A DNA stretch of 46,751 nucleotides. It comes from Trueperaceae bacterium. GTDB taxonomy: Bacteria; Deinococcota; Deinococci; Deinococcales; Trueperaceae. Location: the NCBI GenBank assembly GCA_020431825.1, contig JAGQHN010000030.1, positions 1 through 46,751 on the forward strand. Direction: 5' to 3'. Below are positions 40,009 to 46,751 of this stretch, piece after piece (within the stretch, counting starts at the first letter, position 1; each line of letters begins with the position of its first letter). Made by a program: the position numbers and the translations under genes. The notes under the pieces were generated by a model. The model made no database searches and had not been told where the DNA came from. It saw only the letters and a list, made by a program, of their open reading frames with translations.

Positions 40009-41178
40009 TTAAGACGGCAAGGCAAAGAGCTCAGGGTCAAGCGTGTCCTGCCAGCGGGCTTTTTCTACCATTTGTGCTGCCAACTGACCTATAGCATCGG
40101 AGCTTTTTGCCGCAGAACCATTGCCACCGGTAGCTACATAAAGCTGCTTGGGTAAAATTTCATCGATATAAGGCTTGCCGTGTTTGGTGTAGGTGATGAG
40201 ACAGCGACCGGTGTGAAAAGACTCTGCTTGTAGGTCGGGTAAGAGTTGTGCCAGTGCCTCTTTAAAGTTATCAAGGAACATATTGCTTTTACCTTTGCGC
40301 ATCCAGTCTGCCATATCGCGACTGGTGACGAGGGTAGAGTCCGCAGCCGTGTTCGCCCCAAGTTTTACATAGATATTGCCATCAGGGTAGAGAATAGGAG
40401 GAAGCAGGTAAAAATCATCCAGATAGCCAATGGCCTTATCTAAGATGAGGCTCGGCAAGGTTTTCAGGCGCGCGGCTTCAGCTTCTGGAACTTTCGCAAA
40501 CATCACGGTTTCCGATTTGACACGCAGCTCGAGCTTTTTCTCGAGCAAATTAAAGGCATTGGCATAAGCGCCAGTTGCCAGCAGGATGCGCTTGGCCTCA
40601 TAAACCGTGTCATTGCCCGTATGAATTTTGACTTTACTTTTTAAAATCTCAAGATCAATGGCGGTTTCTGCCACAATGTCAGTGCCCTGAGTTCGGGAAA
40701 GCTCGAGCTGTGCCCTGATCAGATCTCTAGGATTGATATAGCCTGCAGGTGCTTCTTCACTGATGGCTGAGAGAGCATCAAAGCTGCCTAAAAAAGGAAA
40801 GTCGTTTTGCAGATCGGTGGCGTGGTCAAAAAACTGATGCGGAACGCTGCGTTCATTCGCTACTTCTTTGTAAGGCTGAATGCCCGCTTCATTGGCGATA
40901 TAAACACAGCCAACCGGATGGTGGAAGCTAATCTGGCTTTGCTGCTCGAGTTCGCTGTAAACATCTATGGAGCGTCTGGCAAGCTCGGCCCAAACGCTGT
41001 CACTGGCAATCTCTCTGGTGATGCGACCCTGATCATAATGACTGGCAAAAATGCCGCGGTGAGTTTCCAGGTTTGCTGGTTCATCTGGCCCAATCAGGAG
41101 CGTGCTACCTTTTTGACTCAGATAGCGAGCGGCGGCACTGCCGATTAGACCTTTACCAATAACTGCGAAGTCATACAT
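40009..41178 (-). CDS. FAD-dependent oxidoreductase, monomeric sarcosine oxidase-like
   Basis: 389 residues of the DAO superfamily: FAD-binding VIGKGLIGSAAARYL (6-20), the family segment GIFASHYDQGRITREI (42-57), LLATGAYAN (about 205) and the C-terminal FAD motif VATGGNGSAAKSS. SoxA/SolA-like enzymes oxidise secondary amines of N-methyl amino acids and release hydrogen peroxide. The substrate here is not known. It stands alone between the M16 gene and TerC, on the same strand; no SD precedes ATG 41178. Confidence 0.82.
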   Translation of the reverse strand: MYDFAVIGKGLIGSAAARYLSQKGSTLLIGPDEPANLETHRGIFASHYDQGRITREIASDSVWAELARRSIDVYSELEQQSQISFHHPVGCVYIANEAGIQPYKEVANERSVPHQFFDHATDLQNDFPFLGSFDALSAISEEAPAGYINPRDLIRAQLELSRTQGTDIVAETAIDLEILKSKVKIHTGNDTVYEAKRILLATGAYANAFNLLEKKLELRVKSETVMFAKVPEAEAARLKTLPSLILDKAIGYLDDFYLLPPILYPDGNIYVKLGANTAADSTLVTSRDMADWMRKGKSNMFLDNFKEALAQLLPDLQAESFHTGRCLITYTKHGKPYIDEILPKQLYVATGGNGSAAKSSDAIGQLAAQMVEKARWQDTLDPELFALPS

Positions 41179-41275
41179 GGTTCAGGTTTTATCACAGAAT
41201 GGCTGTGAGCCTAGTCATTATTTACATCTCGAGCCTAGAAACCTGTCAGAGATGCGCTAGCCTCTTTAGCGGGTG

Positions 41276-41378
41276 ATACCAAAGGGCTGGCTTAATGTCA
41301 TAAAAAGACATTGAAGGCGCTCGTGAGAGCTTACCCTTAGATCACTCCGACGATGACATGATTCAAGCATTTTGGTAT
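41276..41378. repeat. 103-bp element with ATACCA terminal inverted repeats
   Basis: ATACCAAAG (41276-41284) and TTTGGTAT (41371-41378) are inverted ends. AATGTC/GACATT and GCTC/GAGC form internal hairpins. The length and ends match the element at 21675-21778, suggesting a MITE-like family. Confidence 0.4.
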
Positions 41379-41381
41379 GAG

Positions 41382-42311
41382 CTACTGTGGGTCCTGCTCC
41401 AATTGTTTTTGTCTGCGGTTATAAATCATAGAAGCCAAAATACTTACGCTTAGCGACAGAACAATAACTGCCAAACTAAGCAGCGTAGGAATATGATAAA
41501 TCTCGACCAGGAGCAGCTTTAAACCTACAAAACTCAGCACCACCGCAAGACCATAGCGCAAAAAGACAAATTGACCAATGATGCCTGCTAATAAGAAATA
41601 AAGGCTTCTTAAACCCAGAATGGCAAAGACATTGCTGGTATAGACAATAAAGGGGTCTTGCGTAATCGCAAATATGGCTGGAATGCTGTCAAGCGCAAAC
41701 ATGACGTCTGTTACTTCAACCAGCAGAAGAACCATAAATAAGGGAGTAGCCATCCGTTTACCCAGCTCTTTGATAAAGAACTTTTGACCGTGATATTTGT
41801 CAGTGAGGGGGACAAAGCGGCGAATTAACTTCAGTACCCGATTGTTTTCCAGATCAATTTCTTCATCATCATTGCGCAGCATGCGTATTCCAGCGAAGAC
41901 CAGAAACGCGCCAAAGATGAGTAGAATCCACTGGAACTCACTTATTAAAACGGCGCCAAGGCCGATCAGGCTTCCCCGCAGAATAAGCGCAGTCAAAATA
42001 CCCCAGAATAAGACGCGGTGCTGGTACTGGCTGGGAACGGCAAAGGCACTAAAAATCAGCACAAAAACAAAAATGTTATCAACCGATAAAGAGTATTCAA
42101 TCAGATAGCCCGTTAAAAACTCGAGCCCTTTTTGCTGACCCATAAAATAGAAAATGCCACCATTAAAAAGCAGCGCCAGACTTATCCAGATGAGGCTGGT
42201 AATGCCTGCTTCTTTAACACTAATGGTATGAGCCTTGCGGTTAAAAACCCCAAGATCAAGGGCGAGAAAAACAAAAATAAGCAGGTGAAAAATAATCCAA
42301 AAACTAAGCAC
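41382..42311 (-). CDS. TerC/Alx family membrane protein (probable Mn2+ exporter)
   Basis: About 309 residues from the GTG at 42311, supported by AGGAG 4 nt upstream; a TTG at 42326 is also open. It has about nine membrane segments with the TerC acidic motifs: LALDLGVFNRK, YSLSVDNIFVFVLIF and VEVTDVMFALDSIPA, which carry the aspartates of the metal path. Alx-type proteins export manganese. The yybP-ykoY riboswitch directly upstream (42362-42458) supports Mn2+ as ligand and substrate. It is transcribed alone. Confidence 0.92.
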   Translation of the reverse strand: MLSFWIIFHLLIFVFLALDLGVFNRKAHTISVKEAGITSLIWISLALLFNGGIFYFMGQQKGLEFLTGYLIEYSLSVDNIFVFVLIFSAFAVPSQYQHRVLFWGILTALILRGSLIGLGAVLISEFQWILLIFGAFLVFAGIRMLRNDDEEIDLENNRVLKLIRRFVPLTDKYHGQKFFIKELGKRMATPLFMVLLLVEVTDVMFALDSIPAIFAITQDPFIVYTSNVFAILGLRSLYFLLAGIIGQFVFLRYGLAVVLSFVGLKLLLVEIYHIPTLLSLAVIVLSLSVSILASMIYNRRQKQLEQDPQ

Positions 42312-42342
42312 TGAACTCCTGACCAAAGCCTAAAGCTTTATC

Positions 42343-42361
42343 TTTTAGCCGGGCTAAAAGT
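42343..42361 (-). promoter_or_regulatory. Possible riboswitch expression-platform hairpin
   Basis: CTTTTAGCC and GGCTAAAAG form a 9-bp stem around one base, between the aptamer and the TerC start. It is not followed by a T-run, so control may act on translation or on a larger alternative fold. Confidence 0.4.
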
Positions 42362-42458
42362 GGTCAGGTCTCGCGCTATCTTTGCGTACCGGGACAAGTA
42401 ATAACTGCCGTATTGACGATACGCAACCCAGCCTTGCTGGTGGCTACTCCCCTGCCAA
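42362..42458 (-). ncRNA. yybP-ykoY manganese riboswitch
   Basis: On the minus strand the conserved segments occur in order: GGCAGGGGAGTAGCC (42456-42442), CGTCAATACG in the middle and GCGAGACCTGACC closing the aptamer (42374-42362). These are the signature sequences of the yybP-ykoY element, which binds Mn2+ and activates exporters. A TATAAT lies about 7-10 nt upstream of the first segment (42470-42465), so transcription would begin at the aptamer. It precedes the TerC gene. Confidence 0.88.
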
Positions 42459-42506
42459 AGAATGATTATACATGAAGCGAGCAGGCTACTCTGTTAATGA
42501 GTTTAT

Positions 42507-44969
42507 TCAGGGTAAATGCAGCTCTTCAGTAATCCATTCCTGGACATCCTGACTTAAAGGGCTAAGCGTGTGCTCACTCTGGCTGCGCAGATTCGTACCA
42601 TTAAAGCCGCACTGAAAAGGAATAACGATGTTGCTCCAGTCGTCAAAGTCTTCTAGCTCAGCAAGTTTATTGTCGTTGTTGACATCCAGACTGGGCCGAT
42701 TTTCTACTCCATTGTTATCAAAGTCAAACCAGGTATGCCCCTGACCTAAATTAAGGGTTTCAAGTAGCCCATTTTCGTTTAGTTTGGCACTCGAGCCACT
42801 TGAGTAGTCAATGATGAAATCAGGGCCGCAAGGTGAGTAACTCAGTTTGCAGATATCTTTGCCAAAACCCTTATAGTTCTTAAAAGCATAATAGCGCTCA
42901 GCAGCATAGTCGCCCGTACTACTACCCAGACCATAAAGCTGATACTGATAGTTCATAATGCTGTAGTAATTAGGTTTGTAGTTATCGTTTTCATGACCGC
43001 CGTGCCTTAAGCCCAGATTGTGACCCAGTTCATGCATGATGGTGCTGGCCTGAAAGTTAATCAGCATGTTTGTGTTTTCCAGGCTCGAGCTGTTCAAATT
43101 CCATTTGCCCAGGGTTACAATCAGATCATTGCCATTCATTTCAGCCAAACCCGAGGGGCCAGCCAGACCGTTATCTTTCATCGAGTTTGCCATAAGTAGA
43201 TAGTGAAAAAGAGGTCTACGGCGCAGGTCCATGTAACGGGCTTTGTAGTCGTAAAAATTGGCCTTATCCTTGAGGCTGTAACTGCTGCTTGGGATAACGA
43301 TACTGGCTGCAAAAGGGACGCTGCTATTACCGGCACCCAGGTTGTAGGAGATAGGGCTAAAGTCTTCAGAGAAATAGGTGCCGACGTCAAAGTGCAAACC
43401 TATGCCCTGTTTGGCAAAGGCAGCAACAATTTTATCCAGGGCTTCGCGTCTGGGCAAGATGCCTTCATCACTGCTTTCCATATGGTCGATTTCGACAAAA
43501 ATATCTTTTTGACCCAGTCTTGCGCCCATTTCATAGAGAGGCAGACCTGCAAAGCTTCCGCCCGGTATTTCAGCACTATCAGGAATGCCGTCTCCATCGG
43601 TATCAGCAGCATTTTCGGGAATATCGTTAGCGCCAGCAGGGGTTTCAAACTGACTGATGCGCCAGCTCGAGCCTTTGATTTCTTTATTGTCTAACTTGCG
43701 TACCAGGCTGCTACCGTAACGTTGAAGGTTCAGGGCTGGGGCATTCATGCTTCCCCAAATCTCTGGGCTTAAAGGTTTTGTTTGATCGTTACCAAAACGG
43801 ACAAAATCTACCGTTTGGTTGTTGCGTAGCAGTTCTACAAAGCCACTGTTGGCCCAGTAGGGCAGGCTCGAGTTGATGCCAGACAGATAAGCATGCTTGG
43901 GGCCGTTTGTATACCAGTAGGCACCTTTTGAGAGAAGCACCATATATTCTCCGGGGGCTAATGGGCGAGCCGGTAGCTTAAAGCGTACTTCGCCAAAGGC
44001 AGCGTAAGGCACTACTCCCTGTATAGCCTGAGCGCGAAGTTGGTAATCGCTTAAGTCAAGGGTCGCGTTTGAAGCATTGAAGAGCTCGAGCCAAACGCTC
44101 TCACCACGTGGGGCAGATGCCAGTTCATTGATAACTAAATCACCTTGAGCCGGGCGGCTAAACTCGGCGCTCACTTGCGCGTTCTCAGTTAAGTTAAGGT
44201 TGCAAGGCCCAGAGCCTGAGCAAGCTCCTTGCCAGCCGATAAAGCTCGAGCCCGGCAGCGCTTCAGCAACAAGGGTCACAGCACTATTTTTGGCAAACAC
44301 TTCATAACAAGTATTACCGCAGTTGAGGTTTGTTCCTGCTGCACTCACTTTGCCACTGCCATTGCCAAGCCTGGTGATTTGCAAACTGGCTTCATTACTT
44401 GCCAGCGCTTCAAAGCGAGCGCCCAGAAGTTTGGAGTTATTCATGCTGAGTTCACAGCTTCCTGCGCCTGTACAAGCACCTTCCCAAGCCACAAAGCTCG
44501 AGCCCGGCAGGGCCTCGGCTACCAGGCTAATTTTTTCATTTTCACCAAACAGCACTTCACAGGCTTCACTACAGTTCAGGTTTCCACTTTGGCTAAGTAT
44601 TTTGCCTTTGCCTGAACCACTAAGCTCGAGTTTAAGCAAGGAACCATTGGGTTCAAAGATAGCGCGAACCTCAGTATTATTGTCTAAATTGAGCTGGCAG
44701 GCTCCTGTACCTGTGCAAGCACCTTCCCAAGCCACAAAGCTCGAGCCTGGAGCGGCGACTGCTTTTAAAGTAACAGAATCACCAAATTGAAAAAGAGAGG
44801 TACAGCTATCTGTGCAGGCTTTAGTTAAGGCCTCACCCGTTATGCTACCTTTACCAAGTCCAATAACAGCCATTTCCAGACGCAAAATAGCGGGTCTGGG
44901 TCCTTGACTACAGGACACAATGCCTATGAGAAGTGCGAGCAGGATGCAGGTGTGGATGGTGGCCTTCAC
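42507..44969 (-). CDS. Metzincin-type zinc metalloprotease lipoprotein
   Basis: 820 residues. The GTG start has AGGAG 6 nt upstream; lipobox IVSC anchors the protein. Residues ~30-270 hold three tandem ~75-residue InlB-like repeats, each with two disulfide-type cysteine pairs and the phrase GSSFVAWEGAC or close to it. A lamin-tail-like domain (DLVINELASAPRGESVWLEL) follows, then a DTDGDGIPDS calcium loop and the protease domain with HELGHNLGLRHGG (646-658; three His zinc ligands) and Met-turn SIMNYQYQ. It is probably a surface-anchored protease. CTCGAG recurs at the same position in the repeats, inside the Ser-Ser of GSSF. Confidence 0.87.
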   Translation of the reverse strand: MKATIHTCILLALLIGIVSCSQGPRPAILRLEMAVIGLGKGSITGEALTKACTDSCTSLFQFGDSVTLKAVAAPGSSFVAWEGACTGTGACQLNLDNNTEVRAIFEPNGSLLKLELSGSGKGKILSQSGNLNCSEACEVLFGENEKISLVAEALPGSSFVAWEGACTGAGSCELSMNNSKLLGARFEALASNEASLQITRLGNGSGKVSAAGTNLNCGNTCYEVFAKNSAVTLVAEALPGSSFIGWQGACSGSGPCNLNLTENAQVSAEFSRPAQGDLVINELASAPRGESVWLELFNASNATLDLSDYQLRAQAIQGVVPYAAFGEVRFKLPARPLAPGEYMVLLSKGAYWYTNGPKHAYLSGINSSLPYWANSGFVELLRNNQTVDFVRFGNDQTKPLSPEIWGSMNAPALNLQRYGSSLVRKLDNKEIKGSSWRISQFETPAGANDIPENAADTDGDGIPDSAEIPGGSFAGLPLYEMGARLGQKDIFVEIDHMESSDEGILPRREALDKIVAAFAKQGIGLHFDVGTYFSEDFSPISYNLGAGNSSVPFAASIVIPSSSYSLKDKANFYDYKARYMDLRRRPLFHYLLMANSMKDNGLAGPSGLAEMNGNDLIVTLGKWNLNSSSLENTNMLINFQASTIMHELGHNLGLRHGGHENDNYKPNYYSIMNYQYQLYGLGSSTGDYAAERYYAFKNYKGFGKDICKLSYSPCGPDFIIDYSSGSSAKLNENGLLETLNLGQGHTWFDFDNNGVENRPSLDVNNDNKLAELEDFDDWSNIVIPFQCGFNGTNLRSQSEHTLSPLSQDVQEWITEELHLP

Positions 44970-45075
44970 AGAGAACTCCTTGTTTCTCTATGGTAGGTTT
45001 AAAAAGCTTTTTCTAAGGCGCAATCATCACATGGACAGAAGATGAAGTCATTAGGTGGCTATGAAATGTCTAAAC
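44970..45075. other. Intergenic region
   Basis: 106 bp between two minus-strand genes; no promoter, terminator or repeat could be identified with confidence. Confidence 0.35.
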
Positions 45076-46299
45076 TCATTTACTAATAACTTTAGGAGCA
45101 AGTGTGGGTAATGTGAAACGAAATGGTGTCAGGGAAAGATTGTCTGGGTGATTAGGAATTAGCAAAGAGTAATTGCCATTTTCCTCTTGAGCGATCTTAA
45201 TGTGCCAATACATTTTCCCATTTTCTTTCTCGGTAGTATTCATTTTTTCAAGTAAAGGGGTTAAAGCGTCTAAGGGTATAGAAAATGCAAAGTTCAAATC
45301 CGAACATCCAAGTATAAAGAAGCCTATTTCACCTTCCTGAAGGAAGCTGTGCCAACTCGGATGATAGGCATACCAGTAGGGGGATTTACCTTCATACCTT
45401 TTTGAAACTGTGCAAGCAACGCGTAGGGTCCTTGTTAAATCCCAATAAGTTGCTCGAGTTTTCTTCACTAGTCGTAAGTTTTTGACTCTCTCAAATGCTG
45501 CAAGAATTTCCTCTCGCTTTTTTTGAATAAAATCGTGGTCTGGTTGGTCAACTTTTATTTCTGGTTTTTCACTGCTTTCTTGAATGGGCAATCCTTGTTC
45601 AACTTCAACTGAGGATTCAACATCCTTAGCTGCTGTAAATAGGAGTTCTACCATTTTATCGATACGAGTGTATTCGAAAGGTATTAATATTTCTCTGATT
45701 TGTTGAAGGGTATCTATGCTTTCTGCGCCTTCTTTGATTTCGACAAGTTTGCTAAGGGCGTCGGTACTTATTAGCCGGATGTCCCACGCATGACGTGAAC
45801 CTCTGACTTGTGCTTCAAGTTCACCAGTATCCTCTCGACCAACAACTATAAGAATTGTAATCAAATCTGAGACCTTGCCAGACTCAAGTAGCTTTTGTTT
45901 ATAACTGGCAATCGTATCTAAAGAAATACGGTAAGTATCTGTCGTTTTAACTTCGACTACTAAATGATTACCTTCTGGTGAAGTCCAAAGACCATCGCTA
46001 CCTATCGCTGATTTACGACCACGATATAGACCGTTTTGTACTTCAAAATCTAACCGTCTCCCTAATTCATTTACTAAATCTTGTAAAACGAAACCAGAGT
46101 TGAGAAAACTATTGCTCAAACAATAGTCAATGTAATGAAAAAGTTTAGTGCTAGTTTCTTCTTTAAAATAAGTGCGAAGTTCTTCAGAAGAAGTTGAGTC
46201 ATCAGACAGTTTACCGTCTCCCGAAATTGCAACTATTTGCTCTATTGTCATTTGTCGCACGTGGTTTGGATCTGATCGCCATATGTTAATAAGTGGCAT
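45076..46299 (-). CDS. Predicted PD-(D/E)XK restriction endonuclease-like protein
   Basis: 407 residues. A nuclease core is indicated by GSDGLWTSPEGNHLVVEVKTTD (core residues D102, then E116-V-K118, preceded by G100-S101). The order D...ExK after a glycine/serine-rich turn is typical of restriction-type or Mrr-like nucleases. The C-terminal part (about 290-400) contains YWYAYHPSWHSFLQEGEIGF and may be a recognition or accessory domain; the family is not recognised. No methyltransferase is nearby. Only one CTCGAG lies in the gene, and base composition is AT-richer than its neighbours, suggesting recent transfer next to the right-edge IS. No SD; TAAATT lies 6 nt before the ATG. Confidence 0.65.
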   Translation of the reverse strand: MPLINIWRSDPNHVRQMTIEQIVAISGDGKLSDDSTSSEELRTYFKEETSTKLFHYIDYCLSNSFLNSGFVLQDLVNELGRRLDFEVQNGLYRGRKSAIGSDGLWTSPEGNHLVVEVKTTDTYRISLDTIASYKQKLLESGKVSDLITILIVVGREDTGELEAQVRGSRHAWDIRLISTDALSKLVEIKEGAESIDTLQQIREILIPFEYTRIDKMVELLFTAAKDVESSVEVEQGLPIQESSEKPEIKVDQPDHDFIQKKREEILAAFERVKNLRLVKKTRATYWDLTRTLRVACTVSKRYEGKSPYWYAYHPSWHSFLQEGEIGFFILGCSDLNFAFSIPLDALTPLLEKMNTTEKENGKMYWHIKIAQEENGNYSLLIPNHPDNLSLTPFRFTLPTLAPKVISK

Positions 46300-46340
46300 G
46301 AGTAAAATTTAGTTTATCATTCGACTTCGGAAAAGTCTTG

Positions 46341-46407
46341 CAAAAAAATTGCCCTGTGCGGGGGAGACACAGGGCCGTCAGAGAGGAGATGGAGGTAATA
46401 ACCTCCG
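46341..46407 (-). ncRNA. Small structured RNA, copy 2
   Basis: On the minus strand: TATACT (46419-46414) as -10, start near 46407, stem 1 GGAGGT-TATT-ACCTCC (46406-46391), the linker ATCTCCTCTCTGACG identical to copy 1, stem 2 GCCCTGTG / CACAGGGC with a C-rich loop, then a run of seven T. Relative to copy 1 (30790-30855) both sides of stem 1 changed together (C-G to T-A). It lies between the nuclease gene and the IS end. Confidence 0.65.
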
Positions 46408-46507
46408 CTAACAAGTATATACAAGGTTTCTTAGCTTGCGTTGCACATTTGGTTACACATTGTAAACAAACTCCACAAAATGATTGAAACTGATTATATC
46501 ATAGGAC

Positions 46508-46751
46508 TTACGCACGTAAGACCATAGGAATGCTGGGATGTTTAAGTTGGTGTTTGATGTAATCGTCAAGAAGACCAAACTTGAGTTGATAAACATTGGT
46601 ATTGAGTAGAGTAGCTACACGTTTTAAGTGTGCCCAGACTAAAAAAGAACAAGCAATGTGATTTCGTAAGGCTCGACTGAGACGGCATTGACAGCCTTCA
46701 AGCCCCGTAACCTGTTTGGCTTCGCGGTGAAACTGTTCTATCTTCCAGCGG
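46508..46751 (-). mobile_element. IS4-superfamily transposase, C-terminal fragment cut by the right edge
   Basis: The minus-strand frame ends at TAA 46508 and runs beyond the right edge. Its first complete residues are RWKIEQFHREAK, matching R-(3)-E-(6)-K of the IS4-type Y-(2)-R-(3)-E-(6)-K signature; GLEGCQCRLSRALRNH follows. The IS end is probably at about 46501, where ATAGGACTTACGCA resembles common IS termini. Same strand as the left-edge transposase fragment. Confidence 0.75.

Noticed and set aside
1..46751. CRISPR arrays, tRNA or rRNA genes
   Set aside because: No regularly spaced repeat array, tRNA cloverleaf or rRNA sequence was found; the short tandem repeats at 35745 and the phased TGTGA units do not have spacer structure.

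Overview
The window looks like a chromosomal contig from a diderm bacterium with moderate GC (mid-forties percent by eye). It encodes an LPS/lipid A cluster, lipoproteins with clear lipoboxes and periplasmic proteases. A monothiol bacilliredoxin, an S55 (SpoIVB-type) secreted peptidase, many starts without Shine-Dalgarno (SD) but with a -10-like TANNNT about 6 nt upstream of ATG, and a Mn riboswitch/TerC unit would suit a Deinococcota-like organism. That placement is inference; no rRNA or tRNA gene is present to test it. Both edges lie inside IS4-superfamily transposase genes on the minus strand (5' part at the left edge, 3' part at the right), so the contig probably ends where assembly failed in a repeated IS.

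Layout. 1-2100: transposase fragment, 3D-domain protein, two small unknown genes and several inverted repeats. 2147-15654 (+): mreB, an S55 peptidase, then lpxD-lpxC-(gnnA-like oxidoreductase)-fabZ-lpxA, an HNH gene, an N,N-dimethylformamidase-like protein, an LpxB-related glycosyltransferase, an MsbA-like ABC transporter, a GT2-like glycosyltransferase and a methyltransferase. Most junctions overlap or nearly abut, as in an operon building and exporting an outer-membrane glycolipid. 15651-18476 (-): a large TPR-CHAT protein. 18669-25000: housekeeping and transport genes (GNAT, RidA, YeeE/YedE pair, methyltransferase, MATE, DUF4180, galE). 25020-31605: a spondin-domain secreted protein, an M24 homologue lacking two metal ligands, an NfrB-like glycosyltransferase with a C-terminal MshEN-like region, a secreted alpha-amylase, a small structured RNA and a bacilliredoxin fused to an immunity-like domain. 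31933-35716: two paralogous Ig/propeller lipoproteins. 35800-44969 (-): FNT channel, a 47-residue membrane peptide, M16 protease, FAD oxidoreductase, Mn-riboswitch-controlled TerC and a metzincin lipoprotein. 45076-46751: a predicted PD-(D/E)XK nuclease, a second copy of the small RNA and the right-edge IS.

The strongest unexplained signals are these. (1) The palindrome CTCGAG occurs about 110 times (hand count), roughly ten times the uniform expectation, mostly inside genes; paralogous codons show it replacing synonymous sequence. (2) A ~65-nt two-hairpin RNA is present twice with a compensatory base change in stem 1, each copy with its own promoter-like box and terminator. (3) TGTGA/TGACA direct repeats with an 11-bp period lie upstream of the spondin gene and of one RNA copy, with a related 22-bp repeat upstream of the amylase gene. 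(4) The lpx cluster carries a GnnA-like dehydrogenase and an amidase-family protein, suggesting modified lipid A chemistry.
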